From positions 19,606 through 83,605 of the forward strand of contig MU858217.1 in NCBI GenBank assembly GCA_033297075.1: a stretch of DNA of 64,000 bases, read 5' to 3'. The notes under the pieces are model-generated. The model was not told the origin of the DNA and made no database searches. It worked only from the letters and a program-made list of their open reading frames with translations. This DNA comes from Rhypophila decipiens. Lineage: Eukaryota > Ascomycota > Sordariomycetes > Sordariales > Naviculisporaceae. Positions 1 through 11,712 of the stretch are shown here, in pieces (the stretch's first letter is position 1; every line of letters starts with the position of its first letter). The translations under genes were made by a program, and so were the position numbers.

Positions 1-1730
1 TTCGGCCGGCCGCCGGTGGGCAACCTGCGCTTCATGCCGCCGCAGCGGGCAGTCGATCCCGGGTCCGGCACCCTTAGCGCCCAGTCGTACAAGCCCATCT
101 GCATGCAGGACAATGGCAACAAAACCGGCGTGTTTTGGGAAATTGTGCCCGAATTCCAGAATACAGACCAGCAGAGCGAGGACTGTCTGTACCTCAACAT
201 TTGGGGGCCGAGCAAAGCCATTGCTGCGAAAAAGGAAGAGCTCCTGCCCGTCATTGTGTGGGTCTGCGGCGGATCCTTCAAGGAAGGAGGTGGCCATGCG
301 CCGTACCAAGTCCCGGACCACTGGATCCAAAGAACACAGACCCATTTGGTGGTCACTCTGAATTACAGGCTCAATATCTTTGGCTTCCCGGGTACGGAGC
401 TGGCCAGGACAAATGTTGGGATTTTGGACGTTCGACTTGCGTAAGATCTGACCGAACCAAGGAGGAGCCAGAAATGAGCGTACTGACCGTGATACAGGGT
501 TGAGTGGCTACGGGACAATGTTGCAGGGTTTGGGTAAGCATCAGTTTGCGTTTCTATCCCCCTATCCGAACTCTGATACTGATATTGTCATTGAACTCAG
601 CGGTGACCCCGAACGCATGGTCCTCTACGGACAGTCCGCGGGAGGCGGCGTAGTGCTCAGCTATACCTACGCCTTCCCGACCGATCCCATCGTCTCGGGC
701 TTCATCGCCTCGTCGGCTGGCGCGGGTGCAATCAACCCGAACGATACCAACCCCGCGTTCAGCAGAATGGCCCAGAACGTCGGATGCGCCAATTTGACGG
801 CCACCGAGGAGCTTGCTTGCATGCAGCAAGTTGACGCCGTCAAGCTCCGCGATGCAGTGGTTGCAGCGAGTCTGGACATGAGCCAAGGGTTCCGCCCGAT
901 TGTTGACGGCGTCACTCAGTTTGTCAACCTGACTGAGCGGCTGGAAAAGGGTTTGGTGGCTGATAGGGTATTGCACCAGTCTCTTTTAAATCTTGTTGCG
1001 ATGACGTGGAACTAACATGTCAACCAGCCCTTGATCGCCGGCTTCACGTACAACGAGGTTGCCGCCTTTGAGCCGCTCAACGCCAGAAACGAGAGCCTGC
1101 CTCTTGGGTCCAACCAGACGTTCCTCCCAAGGGCGCTGAGCTGCGGTACCAAGCAGCAGGCGACGTAAGTGATATTGACTGCGAAGCTTTCTGGTTGGAT
1201 GCTGATCACAAATTGGAAAAAGAGCCCGAGCCCGGTTCGGATTGACGACGTACAGCTACATGTACGCGGGCAACTTTAGCAATGTCACGCCTTTGCCCCA
1301 ACTCGGAGGCATGCACAGCTGTGAGTCGCATTCTTGTTTGTTCATCTTGCACATCAGGAGCGGCTAACAGAACCCGCAGCCGATCTTCCCATCGTCTTTG
1401 GCACGCACTTCCTCTTCCGCGGCAATTCGACCGAGCTGGAGTGGCAGACCAGCTTTGCGATGGAGTGTAAGTAGTCCAGTCTCGACTGGCAAGACAGGAT
1501 TCAAGCTGACGTAGGACGATTTGAAAGCCTTCTGGGTAACCTTTGCCGCCAACTCCTCTGCCGACCCTCGCGACCACATGGGTACCGTATGGCCCAAGTA
1601 CATACCACCCAGTGATGCAGACAACGAAAGCGGAAAGATCATAGTCTTTGGGAACTCCACGGGCCCCAGCGGGTCCTACGTCTCTCCCGTCGAACTCGCA
1701 GACAATTACAGCGGGCCGTGCGAGGTCTAA
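1..1730 (+). CDS. Type-B carboxylesterase (5' truncated by window edge)
   Basis: This is a carboxylesterase/lipase of the type-B alpha/beta-hydrolase family, which cleaves ester bonds, usually outside the cell. The window edge removes the N-terminus. Seven exons close in frame: 1-440, 498-533, 601-967, 1028-1164, 1223-1320, 1380-1466 and 1528-1730 (455 residues kept). Visible family marks are the EDCLYLNIW block, an oxyanion-hole stretch with CGGSF where HGGGF is usual, VTLNYRLNIFGF, the nucleophile elbow GQSAGG (about 620-640), and the catalytic His in GGMHSSDLPIVFG, rebuilt across the intron at 1321-1379. The acidic residue is probably the Glu of AGFTYNE. Several NxS/T sequons suit a secreted glycoprotein. 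The last splice sites are the least certain part. No clustered partner is visible, and the substrate cannot be told from sequence. Confidence 0.88.
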
Positions 1731-2799
1731 ATATGACGGAAGGTGGACATGAACACGAGGACGGGATGGCAACGGGACAGCCGAGAGAGGAAGGTGTGGC
1801 CGCTGGTGATTGATATGTTTGTCATGACTCATGAGATGGATATTAGAGAGCCGCGAAAGACAAGAAGGATGAACACCTTGTCAGGATCGACATGATCAAG
1901 TCCAAGAATATAACGTGCACGGATTACCGGTTCTTCATTCGTGTTTCACTGAGCTCTCCCATCACATTTTGTGCAGCGGAGATCCTGCGGGGGGGTCAGG
2001 GGAATCAGGGGCTGAAACGCTCTCTTGGGCCCTTGGCACCACCCCCAAAAATTGGTCAAACGCCTGCTAAACGGCGAAAAGTGCACTAAAATTTGCACCG
2101 AGATAAGAGAACCAAAATCGCGTTGATTCACTCTATTCCTCTTTCTTGATAGTCTCGGAGATATGGCTGAATTGGAAGAAGAATGGTGGCTTTGCGGTTC
2201 CAGGTCGCTGGAACTTGGAACCCGGTGCCACCTGCCAGTCGACCATGGCTTCACTTGGCAGGAGCCATGCAGAGGATAACGGCCTCTCTCATCGATCTCA
2301 ACTTTGCCATTGAACTAACGTCATCTCGAATGTTTTCAAGCTTGACGTCGAATTTTTGAACTAAAGACTTTTGATGCGTGATGGCCAGCAAAGATTCCAC
2401 CGATCAGCCACCATCACATCGATCAGTATCACCTCGAACGCGCAGATTCCAAAGCGCTCCATTCAACTCGGATCCTCGCCCACCTTTTCCTCCCCGCACG
2501 GTCACTATGCGACACATGTGAACTCAACAGTCAACATCAATTCTCAACCCATTTCGGGCTATCGCGAAACACCCCCCTGGGCCCCACATACTATTCCCCG
2601 GATTCATTCACATGTCGTCAAGGCTTGTCCTCGCCGCCATGTGGTCGATTATGTCGATCCTTTTTGGAAGGGTACATGTACTGTACACCCGCCGCCCCTC
2701 TCCCTTGGCTTCTCCCTTTTCGGGACCAAGTATTATCTACCACTGGACTATTTGTGATTTTCACTTTTGGCAACTTTTAGCTCATGGCATTGGAGAACC
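1731..2799. other. Intergenic, no gene seen
   Basis: About 1.07 kb between the esterase and the next plus-strand gene. Short ORFs on both strands lack family motifs or splice-consistent extensions. A pyrimidine-rich stretch lies ahead of the start at 2800. I see no RNA gene or repeat here. Confidence 0.6.
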
Positions 2800-4168
2800 A
2801 TGAGCAGCGGCGGCAACATTGTAGGCGACCGGTCGCTCGACACCAACATTGCGATATGGATCTTGATCAGCACGTCGGCGGCATTTCTGGGGGTGCGGTT
2901 GTGGTGTCGGCACCATACGGCCAAGATGTGGTGGGACGACTTGGTGCTCACCGTCTCGTGGGTCAGTACAACCAAGACCAATGTCTGCTCTGGAATGACC
3001 TCATCTAACATGTTATTGTCACCAACAGATGCTGCTCCTAGTCGCAGGCGCACTCATAACTCGCCTCATCGACGTAGGCCCAACATCCGACCGCTCCCGA
3101 GGCTTCCAGAAGCGCTACTTCTTCCAGCTCCAAAACCACGCCATAATGATGACCACCGTCGCGACGAGCTGGAGCAAAGTCGCCTTTGCCATCACCCTGA
3201 TGCGCCTCGCTCGAAACAAATTCCAGCTGGGCTTTCTCTGGTTCGTGGTCATAACGGCCAACCTGATCCTAATCCCGGGAATCACCTCGACGTATATCCC
3301 AGCGTGCGTCGATCCAAGGGCACGATTCCGGCCGGTGAATAAGATGTGCTGGGACCTGGAGGTCTTGCAGTCACTGGGCGGGGCAACGATTCGTTAGTGT
3401 TTTTTCCTTCCTCGACACGAACACAAAGTTTTGATTCTAACTTGCGCCGAACAGTCTACGGCGGTGTAATCGACATCCTGCTTGCTCTCTTCCCATGGCT
3501 CGTCCTCCGCCATACGCAACTCGAAACCCGCGAGAAGGTCGGCCTCACCGTGGCCATGAGTCTCGGTGCGCTTACAGGCGTGATTGTTATCCTCCGGACC
3601 TTTTATGGCCTCGTACAGGGTGATTTTAATTTTGGTACGCCAACGTCCACCACTGGCAGTCTAGTCCTCCAGGTTCCACTAACATCCAATGAAACCGACA
3701 GATTTCATGATCTTCATATCAATCTTCAACTTCCTCGAACCCTCGGTGACAATCACTGCCCAAGCGATCCCCATGTTCCGGGTGTTGTTCGTCAACAGCG
3801 CCACCAGACGAAAGGGTGCATCCGAGCTTACATCTTCACGGTCCACGAACTACAAACAACACAAGCGATACAAATCCTATGTCATTTCCCGACCCATATC
3901 TTCGTCAAACGATTCCAACGAGCGAGATGACGTCCAGCTGGTGGATATTACAACTCCTGCACAAGTCTATGAACGCCCACTGCCCAATATTCCCCCGCCT
4001 CCACCACAGAAACCGCAGAGAATCAGGCCAACGTCTATACTGGAGCAGGAGATTATTGCCGATCTGTACAGACATGATGTTGAGAGGCAAGCGGGGGTTA
4101 GGAATGTCGATGGGACACCGTCGTGGAGATGGGAACAAAATCGACGACAGAGTAGGGACTGGGTATGA
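2800..4168 (+). CDS. Rhodopsin-domain (PTH11-like) seven-helix membrane protein
   Basis: A fungal integral membrane protein with the rhodopsin-like fold (Pfam-type 'rhodopsin domain, fungi'), often described as PTH11-related receptors. Four exons close in frame to 390 residues: 2800-2961, 3029-3392, 3455-3634 and 3702-4168. Start ATG 2800 is the first in-frame ATG; upstream codons in the same frame only offer TTG. The family signatures are RLWCR after helix 1, MWWDDLVL (the D-D motif leading into helix 2), a helix with TSWSKVAFAITLMRL, the VYGGVIDILLALFPW helix and the FNFLEPSVTITAQAIPMFRVL block. The cytosolic tail from about residue 270 is polar and proline-rich (PNIPPPPPQKP). The family is large in plant-associated ascomycetes and mostly uncharacterised; no ligand can be inferred. 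Confidence 0.87.
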
Positions 4169-4607
4169 CGATGTGTACTAGTATATATATGACTTTCACG
4201 GCCGGACTTGCATTTGCATGTATGATAGATTTGAAGTTGATACCCATGCTCAGTATAATAGAGCAGCTCATGATTTCTTTGCTTAGCTTTATTCCTGATC
4301 GCGCCCACTTGATTGTGCTCGTACCTTGTTTACGCCTTGTGTGTTCTTCCTTGATCACCAGCATATTTGTTGACCGAAAGACACCGTGTGAAAGTAGTTG
4401 CATAAAACTCAAACAAAGCAGAGTTCAAGTGTTTGTACTCCTGGGATAAGCTGGCGATGCAACAAGCCATCCGACAAAGGGTAGGCAACAAAACGACAGA
4501 GATAAACACAAGTCACAAGAAGACAATTCCAAGCAGCGCACCAGTACATTCCACCGATATCAAATACCATGACACACAAGTCCGTACCAACAGTCGGTGC
4601 AGCAAAC
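4169..4607. other. Convergent intergenic region
   Basis: A 439-bp gap between two genes that converge tail to tail. It must hold both 3' UTRs. AT-rich stretches such as tatatatatg near 4183 could serve 3'-end formation; nothing else is supported. Confidence 0.5.
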
Positions 4608-5411
4608 CTACGCCCCCCATCGTTTAGGAAAATCCAAATCATACCCACCGCCCTTCTCCAAACTCCTCTTCCACGCTTCCCGTGCTTCACACCTCCCCAT
4701 CCAAGCCTTCAACTTTGGATATCGCTCCTCCCCATTCTCCCCCGTGAATTTCACATACCCAGGCCGGACCCCAATATCAACAAAATAATGCACCACAAAA
4801 TCGACCCGTCCCGGCTGTTTCCTGTCTAGAAACCACTCCCCCTCTCCCAATTCCATCTCGAGGGTCTCAAACGCAGCATTGAGATCAGCATCCAAAAATA
4901 ACTTGTGCAGATATTTTCGCGTCGTATTGAAAATGGGCCGCATGAAGAAGGGGGATTTTAACGAGATGCCATGCCACAGTAGTGCCATGCCTACTTTTGA
5001 TGCAATGTCCGAGATTCCGATGCAGACGAGTTGTTCTTCCTTGATGGAGATCCAGTTGGGGTCCTCTTTATCGGTAAAGTGCGCTGTTGAGGAGGAGGAA
5101 TCGTGGAAGTTGTAGTCCTTGTCATACGTTCGAAGGAGGTACAAGGTAATGGCCGAGACTTGAGTCAGGACTCGACCGCCTGGGAGGAGAAGTTGGGGGG
5201 ACTTTCCCTGCGGGTGGGTTGCTTTCAGCTCTGGAGGGGCGGGTCCTTCGGGCCGGGGGAAGATGATTACTTCATAGTCGATTTGCAGCTCTTCGAGGAG
5301 CCAGAGGATTATTTGCGAGGAAGAATGTTGGAGGTGGAGGAGGGTTGGTTTGGTTATCGTAGCGGGGTCGGGGGTTGGAGGGGAGGTCGGGTGTGGTGCT
5401 AGGGTGAGCAT
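4608..5411 (-). CDS. Glutathione S-transferase-like protein
   Basis: A single-exon cytosolic glutathione transferase of 267 residues, a usual length for fungal GSTs. The N-terminal thioredoxin-like half (about residues 22-98) begins KPTLLHLQHSSSQ, where the Ser cluster sits at the usual catalytic Ser/Cys position, and continues through LLEELQIDYEV, the GKSPQLLLPGG turn (cis-Pro region) and an 'LTQVSAITLYLL' segment matching the glutathione-binding E-S-x-A-I site with Q-V-S-A-I. The helical C-terminal half has the PGRVDFVVHYF segment at the place of the family's ADF..YP motif. Such enzymes conjugate glutathione to electrophiles or reduce peroxides; some assist secondary-metabolite pathways. 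The ATG at 5411 follows a purine-rich stretch. No tight neighbour suggests a dedicated pathway. Confidence 0.88.
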   Translation of the reverse strand: MLTLAPHPTSPPTPDPATITKPTLLHLQHSSSQIILWLLEELQIDYEVIIFPRPEGPAPPELKATHPQGKSPQLLLPGGRVLTQVSAITLYLLRTYDKDYNFHDSSSSTAHFTDKEDPNWISIKEEQLVCIGISDIASKVGMALLWHGISLKSPFFMRPIFNTTRKYLHKLFLDADLNAAFETLEMELGEGEWFLDRKQPGRVDFVVHYFVDIGVRPGYVKFTGENGEERYPKLKAWMGRCEAREAWKRSLEKGGGYDLDFPKRWGA

Positions 5412-7337
5412 CTTGCTGGTTCTGAGAGGGCTTAAGGAGTAGAATAGTGGTTGAGTTGCTTGGTTGAGCTCGTGAACAGGGAGAAAGAGGGAAAGATTGA
5501 AAGATTTGTCGACAGGGAAGTCGGAGCTTTAAATGATATAAATGGGAAGGATCATCGCATGTCTCGAATAGGAATGGTACATTTGTTGTGGTGGATGCTA
5601 ATGGCGGGCGGTGGTTGGCTGGCTGATGACGCAAGCAATATCCTATTCGTTGATACGGAAAGCAGGGTCACATCGAGACGCCCAACGGGGATAAGTAGCG
5701 GCCGATAGATATTACACCGTACACCATCAAGAACAGGAAAAAAACCACGCAGTTGCTTCCAGGAAAGAGCTGCGATCGTTATTAACCATGGTGACTCATG
5801 AGGTCCCTCTTAGAGAACAGTCATTCACGCAGGCTGGCTGTACTCCGGTCTCATGACTTGGACTCGACCCCTTGAACGAGTGGGGCCTTCCAAACCCTAA
5901 CCCTGTCACCGGTTTGCCCCTTAAACCCGGGGAAGAACTTCATTTTCTTATTACTTGTCAGGTGTTTATCTGTTTCAGGCACAATCAAAATGATATCCTT
6001 GCAAACCAACCTGGTGTGAACATTTTAGGGCAAATGAACGAATAGCTTTATATTTTGATTTTTGATTGGCCCTGTATCCACCATGAACTGATCTGACTCT
6101 TGTCTCTCAACAATGGCTTTGATACCTTGGACCAGAGTTTTCCAGGTGCTCCTGTCGCCTCATCAATCACCTGTACATACCTTTCCCGTGTCGGAGGGTC
6201 ACGAATACAGTGTGTGCTCGCAAGAACTTCGCCGTCGTACAAATCCTCCTCCCTGTAGAAGGTCGTCTCAGAAATTACAAGCAGATATTGCCGTCAGCCC
6301 ACACGCTTCGACCGTTGGACTGGTAAACGGCTACTCTTAGGGGTGCTTTGCTCGTGAAATGGGGCAGATGTGTACCTCTTTGGTGCGTTGAGGCGTAATT
6401 GGGGCCTGTGAGGCTGTTGATGATTGCGTGAAGGGAATGACCGCGGTGTGATAACAAAGCCTTCACGGCGATGGAAAATTACAAGTTTTTTAACGAAGTG
6501 AAGTTAAATTCGACGGTGACATCAAATATCAGCTTTTTGTACTATACTTCGTCCTGGCGTTGTTGTCTAACCCGACTGTGTTGTAACGTATTCTCGCCAA
6601 AAGCATCTGAATCTCCATCTCGGTAGCCTCGGCAATTTCCTGGGTGATATCTATGGCCTCAATCTGGTAGAAAGAACAGAAGACAGATACTTCGGACAGG
6701 GGTGAGCTTCCTTTCCAAGGAGGGCAGCTCGGCCGAAATTCATGATGAGCTTCGAGTCTTCGTAGAATATGATGGGGCGGCACTGAAAGCGTGGCTTGGA
6801 TAGAGAGTCAGTTCAAGCAGGTCAGATGGTCGAGGCGGTATTGCGAATAGCTTACAGCTGTTCGGGAGTGTTATAGCCCCTGACGGCATGCCCTCGAGGG
6901 AACCGAGGCTCACGGTTTCGCAAAGATGCTGGCGTAATGGCCATCAGCGACCCGTCTTGAAACACGGACCAAGGAGTCACGGTTTTGCGCGTGTGTTGGG
7001 TATCAAAATTACGCGCGCACGACTAATGAAAGTGAAAAGGCATGAGGTTAGAGCAGATGATGGGACTGAAATAAAGGGATTTCGAAACTTACTGGCTGCT
7101 TCGACGAAAGGCTGGTAGTGCTCGTTCGTGAGAAATGGATCAGGCAGGTGTCTGGAGAGAAGTTGGAGCTTCTGGCTCGAGCAGAGCCCATCTCCTATTG
7201 ATTCTGCCGCTCGGCGGTTCCTGCTCTCGGTCCTGCCCCGGCTGCTCTTGCTGTGGCTCATGCTCCAGCTTTTACTCTTTGTCCTGGCCCGGATTCTGAT
7301 CTTGCTCCGGGGAGTTCCCAAAACCTGCACTCATGCC
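5412..7337. other. Long gene-poor stretch with weak minus-strand coding-like pieces
   Basis: About 1.9 kb with no gene I can build. Minus-strand ORFs at 6048-6242, 6275-6466 and 6529-6783 read like protein pieces (for example IEAIDITQEIAEATEME) but lie in different frames and could not be joined by convincing splice sites. They match no family I recognise and may be relic exons. A telomere-like double repeat, CCCTAACCCT, lies at 5895-5904. Confidence 0.4.
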
Positions 7338-8756
7338 TTAAACAAAGATGGCACGCAAGACCCCATTCAGCTTCTCCCACGCCCATCGTGCTGTCCCTTT
7401 CACCACTCCGCCAAGCCACTTAACAGCCGACAACAGAAGGCGCCACCCAAACTTGAGCACTGTCTTGATAATTTTCCAGCCATTCTCCACAAGCCACCGG
7501 CCAGACACCAGCAGTCCTCTCCCAATGGGAGCGCGATACACCCATGCAGCCCAGACCCCACAACCAGCCCCAGTCAGCAAAGCCAGTCCGACACCAACCA
7601 CAATAAGCCCATCTCGAAGCTCAGAAGGAGGTGGAGCCCTTCCCACAGGATAGTATCCGTCCCGGTGTCTACGGCGCGGACTACCCGATCTCCTTCCCGC
7701 CCATCCCCCGCTTTGGTAGACATGGACCGGCAGTAGAGGGGTGACCTCCGTTGTCCCGGCGGCGACTCTGCTTCCGCGCCCGGGGTTGAGGACATCTGGT
7801 CGGACTCGCTGAGCTTGAAAGTTCTGGAAGAGCGTTGTGGTGGGGGGCTGGGGAATATTGGATGGAATGTCACGGCAGGCGAGAATTCCACGGGTTGCAT
7901 TCGTCAGTCCGAGCCTCTGCGCTGCTGTCGTCGAGGGAGGTGAGGGAACTTGTCGTGAGGTTCCATATCCAACAGTGCTTCTTGACATCGATGGCGACGG
8001 CGGCGGAGATGGCAGGGCCACGGGACAAGAGACACCCGCAGCAGATACTGCCGGGATGTTGTATTCCGCTTGTCGAGCCACGACGAGATAGCTCTCCCTG
8101 GTAAGTACGTACCTCAAACCGGAGATATCACCGTCCCGATGATCCCCTCCCCTATTGCCAATGGTGCGGTAATCCCGCAGCGCCTGACGGTCGATGTTGT
8201 ACTTGCTAGTGATGTTGACATAGCTCTTTTTGGCCAGGCTGAAGTCGGCTTCGAGTCTCAGCAGCGGGATATCCGTCAGGTCGGGGTGTCGACCCGCAGG
8301 GGAGATGGGCAGATACGTCTTGCGCTTTTCGGCATTGGAGTGAGACGGATACTTCTCCATGATGTCTCTCCCCCCGAAAGAGGTTATGATCAAGATTGTG
8401 GTGTTTTTCTCTTGTCGACAACTGTCCCGGCGGGCGGTGGCTGATGTGATGGAGGAGTTGGTGGGAACCGGAGAAAGGACGAGCACCGGGTGGTTGTAAC
8501 ATCCGCCTTCGAGGCCACAGAGTGCTCCCGTGCTTGTTACCTGAGAGCGTCCATCTGGTCCCCATACGACCTGAATTTCGTCTTCGGGGGGAAGCCACAT
8601 GATCACTCCGTATACGTGGTTGTCGCTCAAGGCGGTATGGTGATAGGGGGGTTGGGTCGAGGAGGAGGACGGGGTCGTATTGGAGGTGTCTCTTGACCGT
8701 CGCGCGCCAGTGTTTGGCGGCGGCCTGTCTGATTGACGGGGTGTCGTGGGTGGCAT
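7338..8756 (-). CDS. Hypothetical protein with fungal-conserved central region and C-terminal membrane segment
   Basis: An uninterrupted 472-codon frame. The start is ATG 8756 (MPPTTPRQSDRPPP); the upstream extension begins at TTG. The order is: a Ser/Thr/Pro-rich disordered N-terminus (1-50), a compact region (about 50-230) with GVIMWLPPEDEI, GGCYNHPVLVLSP, YLPISPAGRHPD and LAKKSYVNITSKYNIDRQALRDYR, a second low-complexity region rich in Pro/Ser/Arg (250-380), then one hydrophobic helix (LIVVGVGLALLTGAGCGVWAAW) near 400 and an amphipathic, Trp-rich tail. The central block, with its SYV..YNI..ALR ending, resembles an uncharacterised domain I have seen in many ascomycete proteins; no biochemical role is known to me. 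A C-terminal tail-anchored topology is likely. The plus-strand ORF 7128-7736 is its antisense shadow. Confidence 0.7.
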   Translation of the reverse strand: MPPTTPRQSDRPPPNTGARRSRDTSNTTPSSSSTQPPYHHTALSDNHVYGVIMWLPPEDEIQVVWGPDGRSQVTSTGALCGLEGGCYNHPVLVLSPVPTNSSITSATARRDSCRQEKNTTILIITSFGGRDIMEKYPSHSNAEKRKTYLPISPAGRHPDLTDIPLLRLEADFSLAKKSYVNITSKYNIDRQALRDYRTIGNRGGDHRDGDISGLRYVLTRESYLVVARQAEYNIPAVSAAGVSCPVALPSPPPSPSMSRSTVGYGTSRQVPSPPSTTAAQRLGLTNATRGILACRDIPSNIPQPPTTTLFQNFQAQRVRPDVLNPGRGSRVAAGTTEVTPLLPVHVYQSGGWAGRRSGSPRRRHRDGYYPVGRAPPPSELRDGLIVVGVGLALLTGAGCGVWAAWVYRAPIGRGLLVSGRWLVENGWKIIKTVLKFGWRLLLSAVKWLGGVVKGTARWAWEKLNGVLRAIFV

Positions 8757-10864
8757 AGCGTCACTGAGTTGGGTTCGGATGAATAGATACCTAGATGCGG
8801 GGACTTGGAACAAGACCTGCCTGTGAGTTCAATGTGATGAGACTGTAAAGACTGATCCAAATCAAGCAGAACCCGAGTCTTGGGAATGATGTTGAGCAAA
8901 CAAGGGTGGAAGAAACTTCGAATATGTACGTCGACGGGGAAGATGGTGGCACAACATCTCTCTGTTCTCGTGCAAGAATCTGTTCCGGCGGGCCACGTGA
9001 GGGGTCGCTGTTGGTTGGGCACATTATTCGAGCTGAGGAACGCCGCGAGGTTGTTAACCGCATTCATTTTTTTTTCACCGCTGGTTTTATTGGCTGTATG
9101 GGCGTTTCAAAAATGCCCGTTGTTTGCCTGGACCGTTTATCGCGGCCCGATGGGCAAAGTGCTGCGTGAATGTTGATCAACATCGCTGGCGTCTCTCGGT
9201 GAGCTGAATAAAGTATGCGGTTGGTGATAAACCCTGCACGGAGGCCCACGATGGCAGGGATACAAGAGGAGTAGAAATAGTAGTGATACGCTCACCCATT
9301 TTCCCCAGGGTTAGGGTTATGGCACTTGATGGCAGTTGTCATCAACAACCACCACTCGACTGCGTACAAGCATTGAGTCAATTGAGTGCATTCAGTCAAT
9401 TCAGCATTCTTCTTCCACCCATTGTGGAGACCTGTTGGCATTCTGGCAGGGGGCCCTATCTGGAAGACAAAGACCACTTCAGAGTGAGCGGCGTACATGA
9501 TCAACCTGTAAATGTACAAGGAAGCAGCAGCCGGAGCAGCTGGAGGATGATGCCAAGGAAATGGGTGTACTAGTAGTAGTGTGCCTGCCGCTGGTAAGCC
9601 TTTGGCCCTCGGGGATCCGTGGGGGATCTGTGGGAGGATGTCTGGAATCGGCCCCGAGGACAACCATGCCAGCCGGCTTGGTGTCGACGATGTTCTCGAT
9701 CGAGTCGGTAATATCAACCCTGGGCATCATGACCCGCGAGGCCAGATACGAGACTGGGGTGGTGATCAAGGTCAAGAGAGAGCCCAAGACGATGGTAAAT
9801 TGGCAATTACGATGTCCTCAGACCAGGATAATGCGAGGACACCTGCAGAAACCTTGGGTCGCAAGGGATCTTGCTGGTCCAGCACGTGACACATGTTTGG
9901 GAGGCACGCTTTTGAGGACGGGCAGAGGCGCTGGTCATCGAGATGATGAATTGAACCTAGACCTTTGAGGCCAAAGTCGTAGTCGGCCGTCGTGGGTGTG
10001 GTGGGTATTACAAGACTCGGCCCAGAGCCGCAGATATGGGCCCGGTCCCGCTTACCAATTGATGCCGGGGTTGTTGTAACGGTTATAGGTTCTGGAAAGG
10101 CAGAGTGACTGATTGTGGGGGACCCTGTAGAGCATTCGAACTAGCTGAGGAATTGGACCTCGAACAAGGAATGTTTGGAGGTTGCTGCAAGGATGAGGCG
10201 ATGCCGATGGCTCTGGCCATTGATGGTATTTATGGTGGTATTGCGCCGGCGTGATGGCATATCGATGTCAGCAACACTGACCTCAGATAGTTTCCTCATG
10301 GGTGCCGCGTTCTTTATGTGATCCATACTCTCGACATCGACGGCGACGACAGTGGAGTCTGCGGAACACTCCTGAAAACCCGTGAGAAACCCCGTGGCCC
10401 GCTGTAAGGGCCTGGGTTGTTTTTGCTTGGACCAGGTGGGCTGTCAAAGCTAAAGCTTCTCTCGTGCTGCGGTCGTGAGCGAGGCCAACGCTCCGAGGAA
10501 GTCACGCCAAGTCCAGTTCGCCTTGTTCTCGACTAAATCGAACTATTCCAGGCCACATTCACTTCATGTTGCCAAAAAGTTCACCTCATTTGATTTTGAA
10601 CAACCTGGAATACTTGAACGGCTCCAAATGTGGTAGAATAATGATAGAAGACCAAGCTCCGTTTACTCTGTTTGTATAATATGAACAGTGAAGAGAAAGA
10701 AGAAAAAGACGAAAAGCAAAGAAGAGAGTGCCTGTTCAGAAGTCACGGAAGTCACGTCGGTTCCGCTTTTGTCCCGTGATATAACTGAATGGGTTTTAAT
10801 TTACTGTATTTCGGCCTGTATATTGGATTGTGTTCAATTGATTTGCCAATGACCTGGTCGGCCG
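8757..10864. other. Gene-poor region with minus-strand exon-like fragments
   Basis: No complete gene can be assembled. On the minus strand, short stretches look protein-like: 10505-10314 (Ser/Pro-rich), about 10370-10270 (STVVAVDVESMDHIKNAA), about 10180-10050 (ending YNRYNNPGINW before a possible GTAAGC donor) and about 9950-9860, which contains CVTCWTSKIPCDP, similar to the first half of a Zn2Cys6 cluster. Frames break between them, so I call them relics or unresolved exons. A telomere-like AGGGTTAGGGTT lies at 9307-9318. Confidence 0.35.
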
Positions 10865-10954
10865 TCAAGACCAGCTTGACGCCGCCCGTCCCCGCCTACA
10901 CAACCTTGGCTTTCTCGGATCCCTCAGCCCGTCCGGCAAGACCTGGATTTGTCC

Positions 10955-11236
10955 GTCACTGTACTCGGACGCAGGAGCCATGGTCCAAGTCTTGGCCAGT
11001 CCGGCGATTGCGGCACAGGGGGTTGTCTGACCTTGGAGCATCAACGTCGTTGGAAGGCTTGGTGCTGCTCCGGCCGGCGTGACTTGAATTTGCCCGTCAC
11101 TGAACTCTGAGGCCGGAGCCATGGTCCAAGTTTTTGCCAATCCGGCGATTGCGGCACAGGGAGTAGTCTTAGTCTGGCCCTGCGGTTGGCCTGTTGGTAC
11201 CGAGTAAGTCTTTGCCCTCCTTATCATGGGAACAAG
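10955..11236 (-). repeat. Two tandem 141-bp copies, in frame (47-residue repeat)
   Basis: Two adjacent copies start at 10955 and 11096, an offset of exactly 141 nt (47 codons). Read on the minus strand in the open frame 11467-10865, both give CAAIAGLAKTWTMAPASE, followed by F or Y and SDGQIQV. Differences between the copies are mostly third-base changes, so the duplication is old enough to have drifted while keeping the amino acids. I recognise no domain. The frame has no convincing start or signal peptide; it may be the 3' part of a gene damaged upstream by a second duplication. Confidence 0.65.
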
Positions 11237-11393
11237 GGGAAGGCTGCATGACTTACCGTCATCGATCTCACAGATCGGATCGGCAATAGAATGACATAGT
11301 CGTCGCGAGGCGCGGCGTGAGTCGTCTCGTCGATCCCCCTCCAGCAATGGTTGTCGTACTTGCGGCTGTCCATCTGCCAGAGGAACCACCATG

Positions 11394-11712
11394 GTTGTGG
11401 TGATCATAACGGACCCGATGGAGTGGTCATTGGGACCGATCTGTCCCTGATCATCGCACTGGCGCATGAGGATGTTGATTGCTGAGCAGTGCTCGGCCCA
11501 CCAGCGGCTGCAGCTGCCTGCCCAGGGTTAGGGTCGGCGGTGCATGTCGGCTACGCTCGACTTCCCGCCCCTCTGCCTGCCGTGGGCAGCGGTCGACCGT
11601 TGTGGTGATTATTACGGATCCGACGGAGTGGTCATTGGGACCGATCTGTCCCTGCTCGTCGCACTGACGCATGAGGATGTTGGTTGGTGAGCACTGCTCG
11701 GCCCACCAGCGG
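11394..11712. repeat. Direct duplication, offset 205 bp, with telomere-like junction
   Basis: Segments 11394-11507 and 11599-11712 are near-identical (both run from gttgtggtgat to ccaccagcgg). The spacer between them contains AGGGTTAGGG at 11524-11533, about 17 nt after the first copy ends. The spacer is otherwise unrelated to the copies. Confidence 0.75.

Noticed and set aside
1206..1832. 208-codon minus-strand ORF
   Set aside because: Complement of the carboxylesterase 3' exons; no motif.
7128..7736. 202-codon plus-strand ORF
   Set aside because: Antisense to the 472-codon minus-strand frame, rich in Ser/Pro/Arg as expected of a shadow frame.
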